64,000 bases of DNA from Mucilaginibacter kameinonensis (lineage in GTDB: Bacteria; Bacteroidota; Bacteroidia; Sphingobacteriales; Sphingobacteriaceae), in NCBI RefSeq assembly GCF_003675385.1, contig NZ_RCWZ01000001.1:744001-808000 (forward strand), read 5' to 3'. The notes beneath the pieces are model-generated. The model made no database searches and was not told the origin of the DNA. It worked only from the letters and a program-made list of their open reading frames with translations. Positions 29,915 through 39,086 of the stretch are shown one piece after another (the first letter of the stretch is position 1; every line of letters starts with the position of its first letter). The position numbers and the translations under genes were made by a program.

Positions 29915-32770
29915 TTAAAGCAACTCGTTAACATCCCTGCCATAGTATTCTTTAAACAATTTGCCGAAGTACGCGGGCGTATCAAAACCGGCGGCATAGG
30001 ATACTTCGGCAACCGTACGGTACTTGCCGCTTTCAATAGCCTCACGGGCAATCTGTAACCGGATGGCACGGATATACTTATTAGGTGTAAGCCCGGTAAT
30101 TGATTTTATCCGCCTGAACAACTGGCGCTCGCTAATAGCAAGCTCATAACTCAGCGCGGCAAGGGTAAGGTCGGTTTTGCCGGTATGTTTGCGTACCGTG
30201 GTTTCCAATTCCTCCAGCCATAACAAATCCGCAGGTGAAAGTATCTGGTCGACGTTTTCTGTCGATGATTGCTCAATTGGTGATTCGTTAGAGACGGTGG
30301 CTAACTCGTCGTATTCAGCGACGGTTGCCGCGGCACGGGCGGCTGCGTTAGTTATCAGGTTGGCTGTACGTGCAAGCAATTCGCTGCTTAAAAACGGCTT
30401 GGTAAGATAATCGTCGACGCCTGTATGGAGCGCCTTAAGCTTATGGCGCGTATCGGCGAGTGCTGTAAGCATAATCACGGGGATCCTGCAGTACTCGGCA
30501 CTTTGTTTAAGGGTTTCGAGTAAGGTAAAGCCATCCATTTCGGGCATCATTACATCCGATATGATCAGGCTTGGGGTAGCCGGCAATTCCTGTAGCTTTT
30601 TCAATGCCTCGCTCCCATTGCTCACTGTAACAAGCTTGTATATAGGGCGCAAGATATCGGCAATATATGCTGCCATCTCATGATGGTCTTCTACCAGCAT
30701 GATCAGCTGTTCGGTAGCACTTACAGAGGGATATCCGTTAGCTTTAAGGCCACTTTCGCCTGGAACTATCCCGGCAGCTATTTCTCTGGTAATATGAAGC
30801 GGTAGCCCGACTTTAAACATTACGCCCTCGCCCCTGTTGTTTTCTACAGAAATGTGGCCACCCATCAGCTCGGTAAATTCGCGCGCAATAGCAAGGCCTA
30901 TACCTGTTCCTCCCTCTAACGGCGCATTATCCCGTTTACCCTGATAATAACGGTCGAATATGTGCGGCAAATCGTCAGGCTGAATGCCTGTACCGGTATT
31001 GGCTACGCTAAATTCTATTTTATCCTGTTTTACTGTTGATGCAATGGTGATGTCTCCTCCGTGAGGCGTAAACTTGATGGCATTGCCTATAAGGTTATTA
31101 ACTATTTTTTCAAACTTTTCCTGATCAAGCGAAACAAAAAGCGTGGGATCAACGGAGTCAATCAACCTGTAACTGATCCCTTTATATTCAGCAGCTGATG
31201 CAAAACTCTGGTATAAAGCTTTTATCAGTGAAGCCAAAGCAACAGGTTTTGGATTCACGGTTAACTTACCGGCTTCAAGTTTACCAAGATCAAGCAGCTC
31301 GTTGACGATGTTAAGCAGCTTTTTGCTATTGTTTGATATGGTTTGCAACATTCCCCGCTGCTCATCGGCATAATTATTAAAGTCCATCAGTTGATTGGCC
31401 GGCCCAATGATCAATGTAAGCGGCGTGCGTAACTCATGGCTTATGTTGGCAAAAAAGCGCGTTTTCATCGCATCCAGCTTTTCCAGCTGACTATGTTCTT
31501 CGGCCAGTAAAGCAGCCTCTCTTTTCTTTTTAAGTATAAACCACCGGTAACCAATAACTGAAGCAACGGCTATGACCAACGCAATCGCGATCAAAAAATC
31601 GCGCTGAATTTCAACCAGCTTGGTTTGGTTGGCTGCTATCAGCAAGCGTTTATCTGCCTGGTATTTTTTATCCAGTTCGGCTGCGTCCCGTACTTTATCA
31701 AGCGCGTTGATGCTGTCATTAAGCCTGCGATAAAGGTTGTTATATTTAAAGGCATTTTTATAATCATCAAGGCCTTTATATGCATCTGTTAAATGGTTGT
31801 AGATATTTTTTTGTATGGTTAGGTTACTTTGCGCCTCTGGTTGGATAGCAATGGCCATCTCGCCGTATTGCACTGCCTTTTTAAAATCCTTATGATCAAC
31901 GTACATGGTCATCAGCTCGTTAAGGTTATGCTTTTCGAGGGTTTTAAAATCACCTTTACGGGATAACTCCAGCGATTGTATCAGGATGTCTTTGGCCTTT
32001 TTATCCTGGTTGGTCATGAGGTAAAGTCGGCCCAGGTTGCCCTGGTAACGGGCTATGCTAAAGTCCGAAAGAAAATGCGCGTACCTTTTATCAAGTACCT
32101 GCTCCATCAGTAGCGTAGCCTTAGCCAGGTTTGCCGGCGATGACATGCTGCGCTCAGAAAGTATATTGGATATATTGCTCAATGCGAAAATATAAGCTGC
32201 GGTATCCTTTAAACTTTGGGCGTCTTTGGCAGCCTGCTCGGCATAAGGTAAAGCTTGTTTAGGGTTGTCTATCGACCGGTAGATGTCGGCGATGCAGGCC
32301 CGGCAATCAATACTTAAACCTTTCCATCCGCGGTTATCACACTCCTTTAATATTTTGAAAGCTACATTTAAGGCTTCAACCGTTTTGGCTTCGCGGCTAA
32401 GCATATAAGCCACCATGATGGGGGCTTTTTCGTAAGTGAGCGAATCTGCAGGGGTAGCAAGTTTGGTAGCCTCACGTCCAAATGTTAAAGCATCATGTTC
32501 ATTGCCTATACCATAAGCCTGGTATGCTTGTGCCAATAGTACCCTGGCTTCAAAAGGTTGGTTACTATTTTTCCTTGCCGAATCGATAAGCCTTTTTGCA
32601 AGCATTGCGGCCGAGTCCTGGCTTTTCATGCCACGGAGCGTTTTCAATATCGGTTCCTTATTTGCTTTGAGTTTGTTTTGTGCCCGGGCAACCAGGCTGC
32701 ATAAAACAATGAAGTATAGAAGAAGTATCCTTCGGAAAAGATGGGTGGTTGAAATTGTAATAGGGGTCAT
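29915..32770 (-). CDS. Hybrid sensor histidine kinase/response regulator with AraC output
   Basis: A 951-residue one-protein two-component system. It starts with a signal or anchor (FRRILLLYFIVLCSLVARAQ), then a periplasmic TPR-like helical sensor (about 60-370, for example YIFALSNISNILSERS and KAVQYGEMAIAIQPE), a membrane helix (about 391-411), a HisKA domain with His445 in ISHELRTPL, an ATPase domain with NLIGNAIKFTPHGG and GGTGIGLAIAREF, a receiver domain with Asp739 in ISDVMMPEMDGF, and a C-terminal AraC helix-turn-helix (about 850-951). Unlike SusR-type hybrids it lacks beta-propeller repeats, so its signal may be a peptide or protein. Divergent from aroE; the upstream gap contains a perfect palindrome at 32828-32862. 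Confidence 0.92.
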   Translation of the reverse strand: MTPITISTTHLFRRILLLYFIVLCSLVARAQNKLKANKEPILKTLRGMKSQDSAAMLAKRLIDSARKNSNQPFEARVLLAQAYQAYGIGNEHDALTFGREATKLATPADSLTYEKAPIMVAYMLSREAKTVEALNVAFKILKECDNRGWKGLSIDCRACIADIYRSIDNPKQALPYAEQAAKDAQSLKDTAAYIFALSNISNILSERSMSSPANLAKATLLMEQVLDKRYAHFLSDFSIARYQGNLGRLYLMTNQDKKAKDILIQSLELSRKGDFKTLEKHNLNELMTMYVDHKDFKKAVQYGEMAIAIQPEAQSNLTIQKNIYNHLTDAYKGLDDYKNAFKYNNLYRRLNDSINALDKVRDAAELDKKYQADKRLLIAANQTKLVEIQRDFLIAIALVIAVASVIGYRWFILKKKREAALLAEEHSQLEKLDAMKTRFFANISHELRTPLTLIIGPANQLMDFNNYADEQRGMLQTISNNSKKLLNIVNELLDLGKLEAGKLTVNPKPVALASLIKALYQSFASAAEYKGISYRLIDSVDPTLFVSLDQEKFEKIVNNLIGNAIKFTPHGGDITIASTVKQDKIEFSVANTGTGIQPDDLPHIFDRYYQGKRDNAPLEGGTGIGLAIAREFTELMGGHISVENNRGEGVMFKVGLPLHITREIAAGIVPGESGLKANGYPSVSATEQLIMLVEDHHEMAAYIADILRPIYKLVTVSNGSEALKKLQELPATPSLIISDVMMPEMDGFTLLETLKQSAEYCRIPVIMLTALADTRHKLKALHTGVDDYLTKPFLSSELLARTANLITNAAARAAATVAEYDELATVSNESPIEQSSTENVDQILSPADLLWLEELETTVRKHTGKTDLTLAALSYELAISERQLFRRIKSITGLTPNKYIRAIRLQIAREAIESGKYRTVAEVSYAAGFDTPAYFGKLFKEYYGRDVNELL

Positions 32771-32827
32771 GATAATGTGTCCAAATTACAACTTTATCGA
32801 AAACTGGAATTAATTAATTTGAAATAA

Positions 32828-32862
32828 ATTACCTTATAAATAATATTTATTTATAAGGTAAT
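32828..32862. promoter_or_regulatory. Perfect 15-bp-arm palindrome between the hybrid sensor and aroE
   Basis: ATTACCTTATAAATA (32828-32842) and TATTTATAAGGTAAT (32848-32862) are perfect reverse complements around ATATT. The AT-rich site lies in a divergent promoter gap and has no T-run, so an operator is more likely than a terminator. Confidence 0.55.
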
Positions 32863-32994
32863 CACGGATGTTGGTTTTAAATCAATAGTTAAATTTGTTT
32901 GTTTTGGTGTTAATATTACGCCATATAAAAGGTATATGCCCGGCTTAAAGCTTATTTGATTACTTTAGCAGCTGGTATTGTTATAGAATTGACC

Positions 32995-33801
32995 ATGAAA
33001 CACTACGGACTAATCGGTTTTCCGCTCTCCCATTCATTTTCAAAAAAGTTTTTTACCGAAAAATTTGAAGCCGAAGGCATTACTGATGCCCGCTACGATC
33101 TTTACCCGATTGAACATATTAAAGACCTACAAGACCTGCTTGATGAGCATCCTGATATTTGCGGCCTTAACGTAACTATTCCGCATAAAATAAATGTATT
33201 ACCTTTTTTAGATTGGATAGAGCATGACGCCCGCAAAGCCGGTGCAGTGAACTGTATCAGGGTGACAGCCGAAAGCCCGGTTGAAGCTGCGTTTTCGGGT
33301 GAGATTGGGGTTAAAGACCATGATTTCAGGCTGGAAGGATACAATACCGACATTTATGGCTTTGAGGAATCGTTAAAACCTTTAATTGGCGATGGAAACG
33401 ATGATGCCCTGATTTTGGGTGACGGCGGAGCTGCAAAGGCTGTAAAGTGTGTACTGGAAAATTTGGGTATCAGCTATAAAGTTATTACCCGCAAACCCAC
33501 GCACCACCCGGACAATATTTTGTTTAAGGATCTCAAACCACATCATATTACCCAACATAAGATCATCATAAACACTACCCCTTTAGGAACCTATCCTAAT
33601 GTTGACGAGTGCCCGCCAATCCCTTATGAGTTTATTGGTGATGATCATGTTTTATACGACCTGATATACAATCCCGAAGAAACCCTGTTTTTAAAGCGAG
33701 GCCGTGAGCAGGGCGCTAAAACAAAGAATGGCTACGAGATGCTGGTTTTGCAGGCCGAAAAATCGTGGGAGATCTGGAACTCAAAAGAGAAACACCCATG
33801 A
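32995..33801 (+). CDS. aroE: Shikimate dehydrogenase
   Basis: A 268-residue NADP-dependent enzyme of the aromatic amino-acid pathway, reducing 3-dehydroshikimate. The substrate motif is FPLSHSFSKKFF, the catalytic Lys is in LNVTIPHKINVLPF, the Asp in GYNTDIYGFE, and the nucleotide loop is LGDGGAAKAVKCVLENLG. The ATG at 32995 begins the usual N-terminus KHYGLIGFPLSHSF; the upstream frame from 32956 is not conserved-looking. The stop codon overlaps the gldD start (ATGA). Confidence 0.94.
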   Translation: MKHYGLIGFPLSHSFSKKFFTEKFEAEGITDARYDLYPIEHIKDLQDLLDEHPDICGLNVTIPHKINVLPFLDWIEHDARKAGAVNCIRVTAESPVEAAFSGEIGVKDHDFRLEGYNTDIYGFEESLKPLIGDGNDDALILGDGGAAKAVKCVLENLGISYKVITRKPTHHPDNILFKDLKPHHITQHKIIINTTPLGTYPNVDECPPIPYEFIGDDHVLYDLIYNPEETLFLKRGREQGAKTKNGYEMLVLQAEKSWEIWNSKEKHP

Positions 33802-34376
33802 AGTATTTAACCTTATTGGTAGCGGCATTATTGTTTCTGGCAGCGTGTGGCGGCAATCATGACTATGCGCCTAAACCACGTGGCTTCTATCGCATACCAT
33901 TCCCCAAAAAGGAATACCAGGATTACGCGACGGGTTGCCCTTATGCTTTTACCTATCCTAAATACGCCTACATCGAACCTGATAGAAAACGCGATGCCAA
34001 ACCCTGCTGGGTAAATATGCAGTTTCCGCAATTTAATGCTACGCTGCATTTGAGTTATCAGCCTATTACGTCGAAAAAGGAGTTTAACCAATTGGTTGAG
34101 GACGCGCGTACCTTTGCATTTAAGCATACGGTAAAAGCCACATCCATTGATGAGGGCATCATTCATTATGCCGATAAAAAGGTTTATGGCATCTATTATA
34201 CTATAGATGGTAATGCCGCATCATCTGCCCAGTTTTTCCTGACCGATAGCGTGCATAATTATATCCGCGGGGCGTTATATTTTAACAGCGAACCCCGCCT
34301 GGACTCTATACAGCCAGTACTTAATTTTATCAAGCAGGATATGGCTGTGATGATTAAGAGCTTTAAATGGAAATAG
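33798..34376 (+). CDS. gldD: Gliding motility lipoprotein GldD
   Basis: A 192-residue lipoprotein with lipobox LAAC (Cys17) after a short signal (MKYLTLLVAALLF). The body has the GldD pattern PKPRGFYRIPFPKKEYQDY, NATLHLSYQPI and a C-terminal AQFFLTDS...NYIRGALYFN. GldD is needed for gliding and type IX secretion in Flavobacterium, but homologues are also kept in non-gliding Bacteroidota. It overlaps aroE by 4 bases, so translation is coupled. Word-repeat sequence begins right after the stop. Confidence 0.9.
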   Translation: MKYLTLLVAALLFLAACGGNHDYAPKPRGFYRIPFPKKEYQDYATGCPYAFTYPKYAYIEPDRKRDAKPCWVNMQFPQFNATLHLSYQPITSKKEFNQLVEDARTFAFKHTVKATSIDEGIIHYADKKVYGIYYTIDGNAASSAQFFLTDSVHNYIRGALYFNSEPRLDSIQPVLNFIKQDMAVMIKSFKWK

Positions 34377-34416
34377 AGGATAGAGGCAAGACGGCAAGAA
34401 TCAAAAAACAAGAAAG
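34377..34416 (+). repeat. GGCAAGA word repeat directly after the gldD stop
   Basis: The bases following the TAG stop read AGGATAGAGGCAAGACGGCA and continue with AGAATCAAAAAACAAGAAAG, an iteration of GGCAAGA/CAAGA words resembling the other stop-anchored repeats. No clear second arm is seen. Confidence 0.4.
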
Positions 34417-34545
34417 CTTCGAACTCTATATAAATTTACAGGGATAAATTATTATTTCTATTTCGGGCCGTTGACAAAAACAGCTGTTGACATCCGTTGT
34501 TACTGATATACGCCGGATCGTAATCTGGTGAATAATCAGCATACA

Positions 34546-35106
34546 ATGAAACTCATCAAACTCAATAAAATAGGTACTGATATCAGGTTGCATACCGAAA
34601 ACCTTGCCCACACAGGGTTTAGGAAAATATTTGAGGGTATCGATCAGCTTAAAATAAAAAACGGTGTTGATAAGCTGGGCCTCGAAGGTTTTATTAACCA
34701 GTGTGCCTGTCTTGCGGCAGGCTCCGGTGCTATGGCCGGGAGTGGGGGCATGTTTACACTTGTAGCGGGAATCCCTTTTGATTTCATTAACCTCATCACC
34801 CAACAGTTCAGGGCTATTATGGGGATCATGTATTATTACAGGGGTACATATGATAACGGATTCGACGATTTTATGTCCTTAGTGGCAACGTCGGTCCGTG
34901 TAGAGGCCGGTGTGGCCATCACCAGGAGCATGATGGAGGGCATAGCCGAACGTATGCTCGTGATATTGGGCACCCGTACCGCCGAACGCCTGGTGCCCGT
35001 TGTGGGCGCGGTTATAGGCGGCACAGCAAATTACCTGTTCATCAAACGCATGGCCGAGCAGGTAAAAAGGATGCAAAAGGATTATGTAGTAATTCAGGTG
35101 GGATAA
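34546..35106 (+). CDS. EcsC family protein
   Basis: A 186-residue protein with the EcsC-family pattern: a glycine/alanine-rich hydrophobic stretch (CLAAGSGAMAGSGGMFTLVAGIPFDFINLITQQFRAI) and a C-terminal second hydrophobic helix with LVPVVGAVIGGTANYLFIKRMAEQ. EcsC was named from an ABC-exporter operon in Bacillus; the function of standalone members is unknown, and they are probably membrane-associated. ATG 34546 (MKLIKLNKIG) is chosen over GTG 34528. Upstream contains two TTGACA boxes around CAGCTG (about 34471-34493), perhaps promoter elements. Confidence 0.82.
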   Translation: MKLIKLNKIGTDIRLHTENLAHTGFRKIFEGIDQLKIKNGVDKLGLEGFINQCACLAAGSGAMAGSGGMFTLVAGIPFDFINLITQQFRAIMGIMYYYRGTYDNGFDDFMSLVATSVRVEAGVAITRSMMEGIAERMLVILGTRTAERLVPVVGAVIGGTANYLFIKRMAEQVKRMQKDYVVIQVG

Positions 35107-35123
35107 GCTTGCCCTGTAAAATA

Positions 35124-35244
35124 TGTCATTTCGAACGAGGAACGAGGAGAAATCTTATACGTCTTGCAAATCGAACTAAGCATGGCGTACAAGATTTCTC
35201 TTTCGCGCCAACCCACCGGCCATACCGGCTCTATCGAAATGACA
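35124..35244. repeat. TGTCATTTCGA inverted-repeat element
   Basis: Outer arms TGTCATTTCGA and TCGAAATGACA and inner arms GAGAAATCTT and AAGATTTCTC surround a loop with CTAAGCATGGC. The same TAAGCATGGC loop word occurs in the element at 47725-47813. It fills the gap between the convergent EcsC and dihydrofolate-reductase-family genes. Confidence 0.8.
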
Positions 35245-35267
35245 ACTTTTTAAGTATTTAACACAGT

Positions 35268-35816
35268 CTACATACCATCCAGCATTCCTAAATCAAACTT
35301 TGGTTTGATGGTATACCTAAGCTGTACCAGCCCGCTCGAAAACTGTTCGCTGCCAAGTAAAATAAGTTCGACACGATCTTTCGAGCCCATGAACAATGGC
35401 TTGCCGCTTCCTAAAATAATAGGATGTACCGAAAGTAAAAACTCAGTGATAAACCCCTCTTCAATAAAAGCAGAAACAAGGCTTGCCCCACCAAACATCC
35501 AGATGTTTTTACCCGGCTGATCCCTGATCGTTTCAACCCTCGATTTAAAGTCGGCGCTTTTGATGATCTCGGTGTTGGGGTTTGGCGATGGTGGCAGCGT
35601 ATCCGAAAAGACATACATTTTCAAAGCACCAAACATTTCCGGATCGGTACTCATGAGCAGATCATAGCTTTTACGGCCTATGAAAATAGCATCGCTACTG
35701 CTTAAAAACTCGGTCATGCCATAATCCTGATCGGCAAGGCACCAGTCGTATTCGCCGTTGGGGCCTTCAATGAAGCCGTCGAGGCTTACAGCAAGATTTA
35801 ATATTATTTTACGCAT
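35268..35816 (-). CDS. Dihydrofolate reductase family protein (RibD C-terminal domain-like)
   Basis: A 182-residue protein of the DHFR/RibD-C superfamily: N-terminal ILNLAVSLDGFIEGPNGEYDWCL, FIGRKSYDLL, and the C-terminal VHPIILGSGKPLF. Members reduce pteridine- or pyrimidine-like substrates with NADPH; standalone members of the YwjB type have unknown substrates and are not the housekeeping folA. It starts only 4 bases after the LutB-like gene on the same strand, so the two are co-transcribed. Confidence 0.85.
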   Translation of the reverse strand: MRKIILNLAVSLDGFIEGPNGEYDWCLADQDYGMTEFLSSSDAIFIGRKSYDLLMSTDPEMFGALKMYVFSDTLPPSPNPNTEIIKSADFKSRVETIRDQPGKNIWMFGGASLVSAFIEEGFITEFLLSVHPIILGSGKPLFMGSKDRVELILLGSEQFSSGLVQLRYTIKPKFDLGMLDGM

Positions 35817-35820
35817 AGTG

Positions 35821-37209
35821 CTATTCTTCAGGAGTGTTATTCATTTCCTGCCATTGCTTGCTGAATGATTTGTCAGCCACTTTTGGCATCTCGCGCAGAT
35901 GTCCCCAGGTGCGTTTGAAGAAAGTTTTAAGCAGGAAGTTTTTCATGCCACCGCCAAAAAAGTCTGTAAGCTTACGCTTAAGCATCCCTTTTTTCCAAAT
36001 GGCCCAACCCCAGCGTTCTTTGTTGGTCACCAGGTTTTCGTTAACGGCATCGCGGCGGTTGAGGAGCAGCATTTTGTGGATGTCGATTTTAACAGGGCAT
36101 ACCTCGGTGCATTTACCGCAAAGACTTGAAGCATAGCTCAGGTGCTTAAAATCTTCCATGCCCCGTGTGTGAGGGGTAATGATAGATCCTATAGGGCCGC
36201 TGTAGGTTGTAGCGTAGGTGTGGCCGCCAATATTTTTATAAATAGGACAACCATTAAGGCAAGCTCCGCAACGAATACAGTAAAGACCCTGGCGCTGGTC
36301 TTTTTTTGCCAGTAGGTTTGTACGGCCATTATCCAAGAGCACTACGTACATTTCTTCGGGGCCGTCGGTTTCATTTGGCTGGCGCGGACCGCTTAGTATC
36401 GTATTGTAAACTGTTAAGTTTTGCCCGGTACCATGGGTAGATAACATGGGCCAAAACAGATCCAGATCGGTTATTGAAGGGATGATTTTCTCGATACCCA
36501 CAATAGCGATATGGATTTTAGGGAACGTGGTGCAAAGACGCGCGTTACCTTCGTTTTCGCTGATGGCTATGCTGCCGGTATCAGCCAGTAAAAAATTAGC
36601 TCCGGTAATGCCAACATCGGCCTGTACATATTTATCGCGAAGCAGTTCGCGGGCTTTCAGCGTAATTTGTTCGGGTGTAGCATCAATAGGGGTACCAAAC
36701 CTTTCGTGGAAAAGTTTGGCGATATCCTCCTTGCTCAGGTGCATGGCCGGAGTAACAATATGATAAGGCTTTTGGCCTAAAAGCTGAACTATATACTCGC
36801 CCAAATCTGTTTCCAATGACTCGATATGGTTACTTTCCAGAAATTCATTCAGGTGAATTTCTTCTGTAACCATCGATTTGGACTTTACTACAGTTTTGGC
36901 ATTGGCTTTATTAATGATGTTCAGGATTTCGCGTTGTGCTTCTTCCACATCGTTGGCCCAAATCACTTTGCCACCGCGCTTCTGGAAATTGGCTTCAAAT
37001 TCCGGCAGGAACTTGTCCAGGTTTTCCATCACTTTCCATTTGAGCACATGGCCCTTTTTCTTGGCATTATCTAAATTGATAATACGTGATAGGCCACGGG
37101 ACACCGCATTATCATAACGGTCGATATTGAAGTTGATAATACGGCGATGATCAGCATCAAATGCCTTCTCTTCCGATTTTACCAAAAATTCTTCAGCGAT
37201 TGCTCCCAT
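35821..37209 (-). CDS. LutB/LldF-like iron-sulfur protein
   Basis: A 462-residue protein with an N-terminal LUD domain (about 60-290, e.g. VVKSKSMVTEEIHLNEFLE and VGITGANFLLADTGSIAI) and a C-terminal ferredoxin-like region with two 4Fe-4S motifs, CIRCGACLNGCPIY and CGKCTEVCPVKIDIHKM. LutB is the central electron-transfer subunit of the LutABC L-lactate oxidation complex in Bacillus and relatives. No LutA or LutC gene is next to it in this window, so partners must be encoded elsewhere or the protein works in another oxidation. Followed by the DHFR-family gene. Confidence 0.88.
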   Translation of the reverse strand: MGAIAEEFLVKSEEKAFDADHRRIINFNIDRYDNAVSRGLSRIINLDNAKKKGHVLKWKVMENLDKFLPEFEANFQKRGGKVIWANDVEEAQREILNIINKANAKTVVKSKSMVTEEIHLNEFLESNHIESLETDLGEYIVQLLGQKPYHIVTPAMHLSKEDIAKLFHERFGTPIDATPEQITLKARELLRDKYVQADVGITGANFLLADTGSIAISENEGNARLCTTFPKIHIAIVGIEKIIPSITDLDLFWPMLSTHGTGQNLTVYNTILSGPRQPNETDGPEEMYVVLLDNGRTNLLAKKDQRQGLYCIRCGACLNGCPIYKNIGGHTYATTYSGPIGSIITPHTRGMEDFKHLSYASSLCGKCTEVCPVKIDIHKMLLLNRRDAVNENLVTNKERWGWAIWKKGMLKRKLTDFFGGGMKNFLLKTFFKRTWGHLREMPKVADKSFSKQWQEMNNTPEE

Positions 37210-37239
37210 ATATGCGAAAGTAGGATTTTGTTTTTAATT

Positions 37240-37398
37240 TGGTGAATGGTTGATTAAGTGAGTGGTTGTTTGTGAACAGATAATATATGAGAAGGTTTTA
37301 AAACTTTCTTAAAACAAAAAGAGGCGCATGTGATGCGCCTCTACAAAAATATTCTTAAACAGGTTACTAATCCCTTAATCAACCCAATCAACCACTCA
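37240..37398. repeat. GGTTGATT-type word repeat enclosing a terminator
   Basis: From the M28 stop (37399), the minus strand reads TGAGTGGTTGATTGGGTTGA directly after the TAG; about 105 bases later the reverse-complement words occur (GGTGAATGGTTGATTAAGTG at 37240-37259 on the plus strand). Between the arms lies the hairpin 37320-37342. The same architecture, with the same words, is seen at 51010-51170. Confidence 0.7.
37311..37342 (-). terminator. Terminator of the M28 peptidase gene
   Basis: On the minus strand AGAGGCGCATC pairs with GATGCGCCTCT-type arms (AGAGGCGCAT/ATGCGCCTCT) and is followed by TTTTTGTTTT. It lies inside the arms of the word repeat 37240-37398. Confidence 0.82.
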
Positions 37399-38961
37399 CT
37401 ATTTCCCAGCAGCTGCATCCACAACGGGACGCTTGTCGCGGTTGGCAAGGTCCCAGCCGGTATAAAATACCAGTTGAGCGCGTTTGGCCAATAGCGGGAA
37501 GTTGATTTTGCTTACTTCATCGCCTGGTTGGTGATAATCGGCATGTACACCGTTAAAATAGAAGATAATTGGTACGCCGTGTTTTGCAAAGTTGTAGTGA
37601 TCGCTACGGTAGTAAAACCTGTTAGGATCATTAGGATCGTCGTACTTATAATCAAGTTTTAATTTGGTGTAAGTATTGTTTGCATTCTCACCAATTTCAT
37701 GTAACTCCTTGCTTAGCATAGCCGAACCAATTGGATAAACATAGTTTGCAGAGTCGGGTTTGCCAATGTACTCTTCACCTACCCTGCCGATCATATCAAT
37801 ATTTAAATCGGTAATGGTATTGGCCAGCGGGAATACAGGATGATCTGAATAATACTCAGAACCCAATAAACCTTTTTCTTCGCCAACATTACCTAAAAAC
37901 AGGATGCTGCGACGAGGGCCATGACCATCTTTTTTAGCCTTTGAGAATGCGCGGGCGATTTCCAAAATACCTGTAGTGCCTGAACCGTCATCGTCGGCAC
38001 CGTTGTTTACTTTGTCTTTAGCTTTTTCATCAGGATTTAGACCAATATGGTCATAGTGTGCCGAAAAGATCAATACTTCATCTTTCAGATCGGTGCCCGG
38101 CATGTAACCTAATACATCAACCGCTTTTACGTCTTTTTTAGTGGTTACGTAGTTTACAACTACATTGTCTTTTATAACCGTAGCGGGTGTAGTTGCCGCT
38201 GCCGAAGCAGATTTAAGATCGGCATAAGTTTTACCAGTCGATTTTACCAGTTCATCGGCCAGTACCGCGGTAATGTTAAATACAGGGGCGTTGGTGTTTG
38301 CCGGTTTAGCCGCTTCGTCCTTAATAGTTAACCTTGGACTTGTTACGCTTTTGCCGAAACGGGCTAAAGCTGCTGCAATGCCGGGGTTGGCCGCTAATAT
38401 GATAGCCGGGTTTTTGCTTTGTAAGTTTTTGACAACTTTAGTACGCGCATTGCTCATGCGGTAGCTGGTGTTTGGCGTAGTGCCTGCTTCTGGCTTATCT
38501 TCATTAATCCAAAGCACAATTTTGCCGGCCAGGTCGGTATTACCAATTTCAGCATCGGTGCCGTAGCCAACAAAAACGATATCACTTACTGATGTGCTTT
38601 TATCCGGAAATGCGCCGCCTAAATAAAAATCGGTACCATACTCAAATGATTTACCGTTAACCGTAAATGCTGTTACTTTCAGCGCGTTTTCGGTAAGGGG
38701 TACATCAAAAAAATATGAGCCGTTAACAGGGGCCTGCAATCCTAATTTTTTAAACTCGCCGGCTATATAGTTAGCAGCTTTTTCGGCACCGGGCTTGCCA
38801 GTTTCGCGGCCTTCAAAGGCGTCAGAAGCCAGGATGCTCAAGTGCTTTTTCGCATCGTCGGCAGTGATCAGCCCGGCGTATTTCATTGCCGTGGCGTTCT
38901 GCTGTGCACAGGCCGTAGTTGCCGAGGCCAGCGCGATAAGCAATAATGGTAATTTATTCAT
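37399..38961 (-). CDS. Secreted M28 family metallopeptidase
   Basis: A 520-residue exported zinc peptidase. The signal peptide (KLPLLLIALASATTACA) is followed by an N-terminal region with a PA-like insert (KIVLWINEDKPEA through AALARFGKS, roughly 150-260) and the M28 catalytic domain: IFSAHYDHIG (His ligand), NNGADDDGSGTTGILEIA (bridging Asp), LGNVGEEKGLLGS (Glu pair), LNIDMIGRVGEE and VHADYHQPGDE (last His). Such aminopeptidases degrade peptides in the periplasm or outside. A lipobox TACA is possible (Cys18). It lies downstream of rpiB on the same strand. Confidence 0.92.
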   Translation of the reverse strand: MNKLPLLLIALASATTACAQQNATAMKYAGLITADDAKKHLSILASDAFEGRETGKPGAEKAANYIAGEFKKLGLQAPVNGSYFFDVPLTENALKVTAFTVNGKSFEYGTDFYLGGAFPDKSTSVSDIVFVGYGTDAEIGNTDLAGKIVLWINEDKPEAGTTPNTSYRMSNARTKVVKNLQSKNPAIILAANPGIAAALARFGKSVTSPRLTIKDEAAKPANTNAPVFNITAVLADELVKSTGKTYADLKSASAAATTPATVIKDNVVVNYVTTKKDVKAVDVLGYMPGTDLKDEVLIFSAHYDHIGLNPDEKAKDKVNNGADDDGSGTTGILEIARAFSKAKKDGHGPRRSILFLGNVGEEKGLLGSEYYSDHPVFPLANTITDLNIDMIGRVGEEYIGKPDSANYVYPIGSAMLSKELHEIGENANNTYTKLKLDYKYDDPNDPNRFYYRSDHYNFAKHGVPIIFYFNGVHADYHQPGDEVSKINFPLLAKRAQLVFYTGWDLANRDKRPVVDAAAGK

Positions 38962-38985
38962 TCTTTTAGTTAATAGTTCTTTTTT

Positions 38986-39086
38986 TAAGGGTAAAGGCTA
39001 AAGGTCAAAGGCGAAAGGTAGCTGCATTTTGCAAAGCGAAAGAAGAGGTAAAAACCTTTAACCTTTCGCCTTTGTCCTTTCACCTA
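38986..39086. repeat. AAAGG(T/C)-type word repeat between the M28 gene and rpiB
   Basis: The left arm iterates AAGGGTAAAGGCTAAAGGTC and AAAGGCGAAAGG; the right arm (39053-39086) is its approximate reverse complement with TTAACCTTTCGCCTTTGTCC. From rpiB, the words start directly after its TGA stop. Confidence 0.8.
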
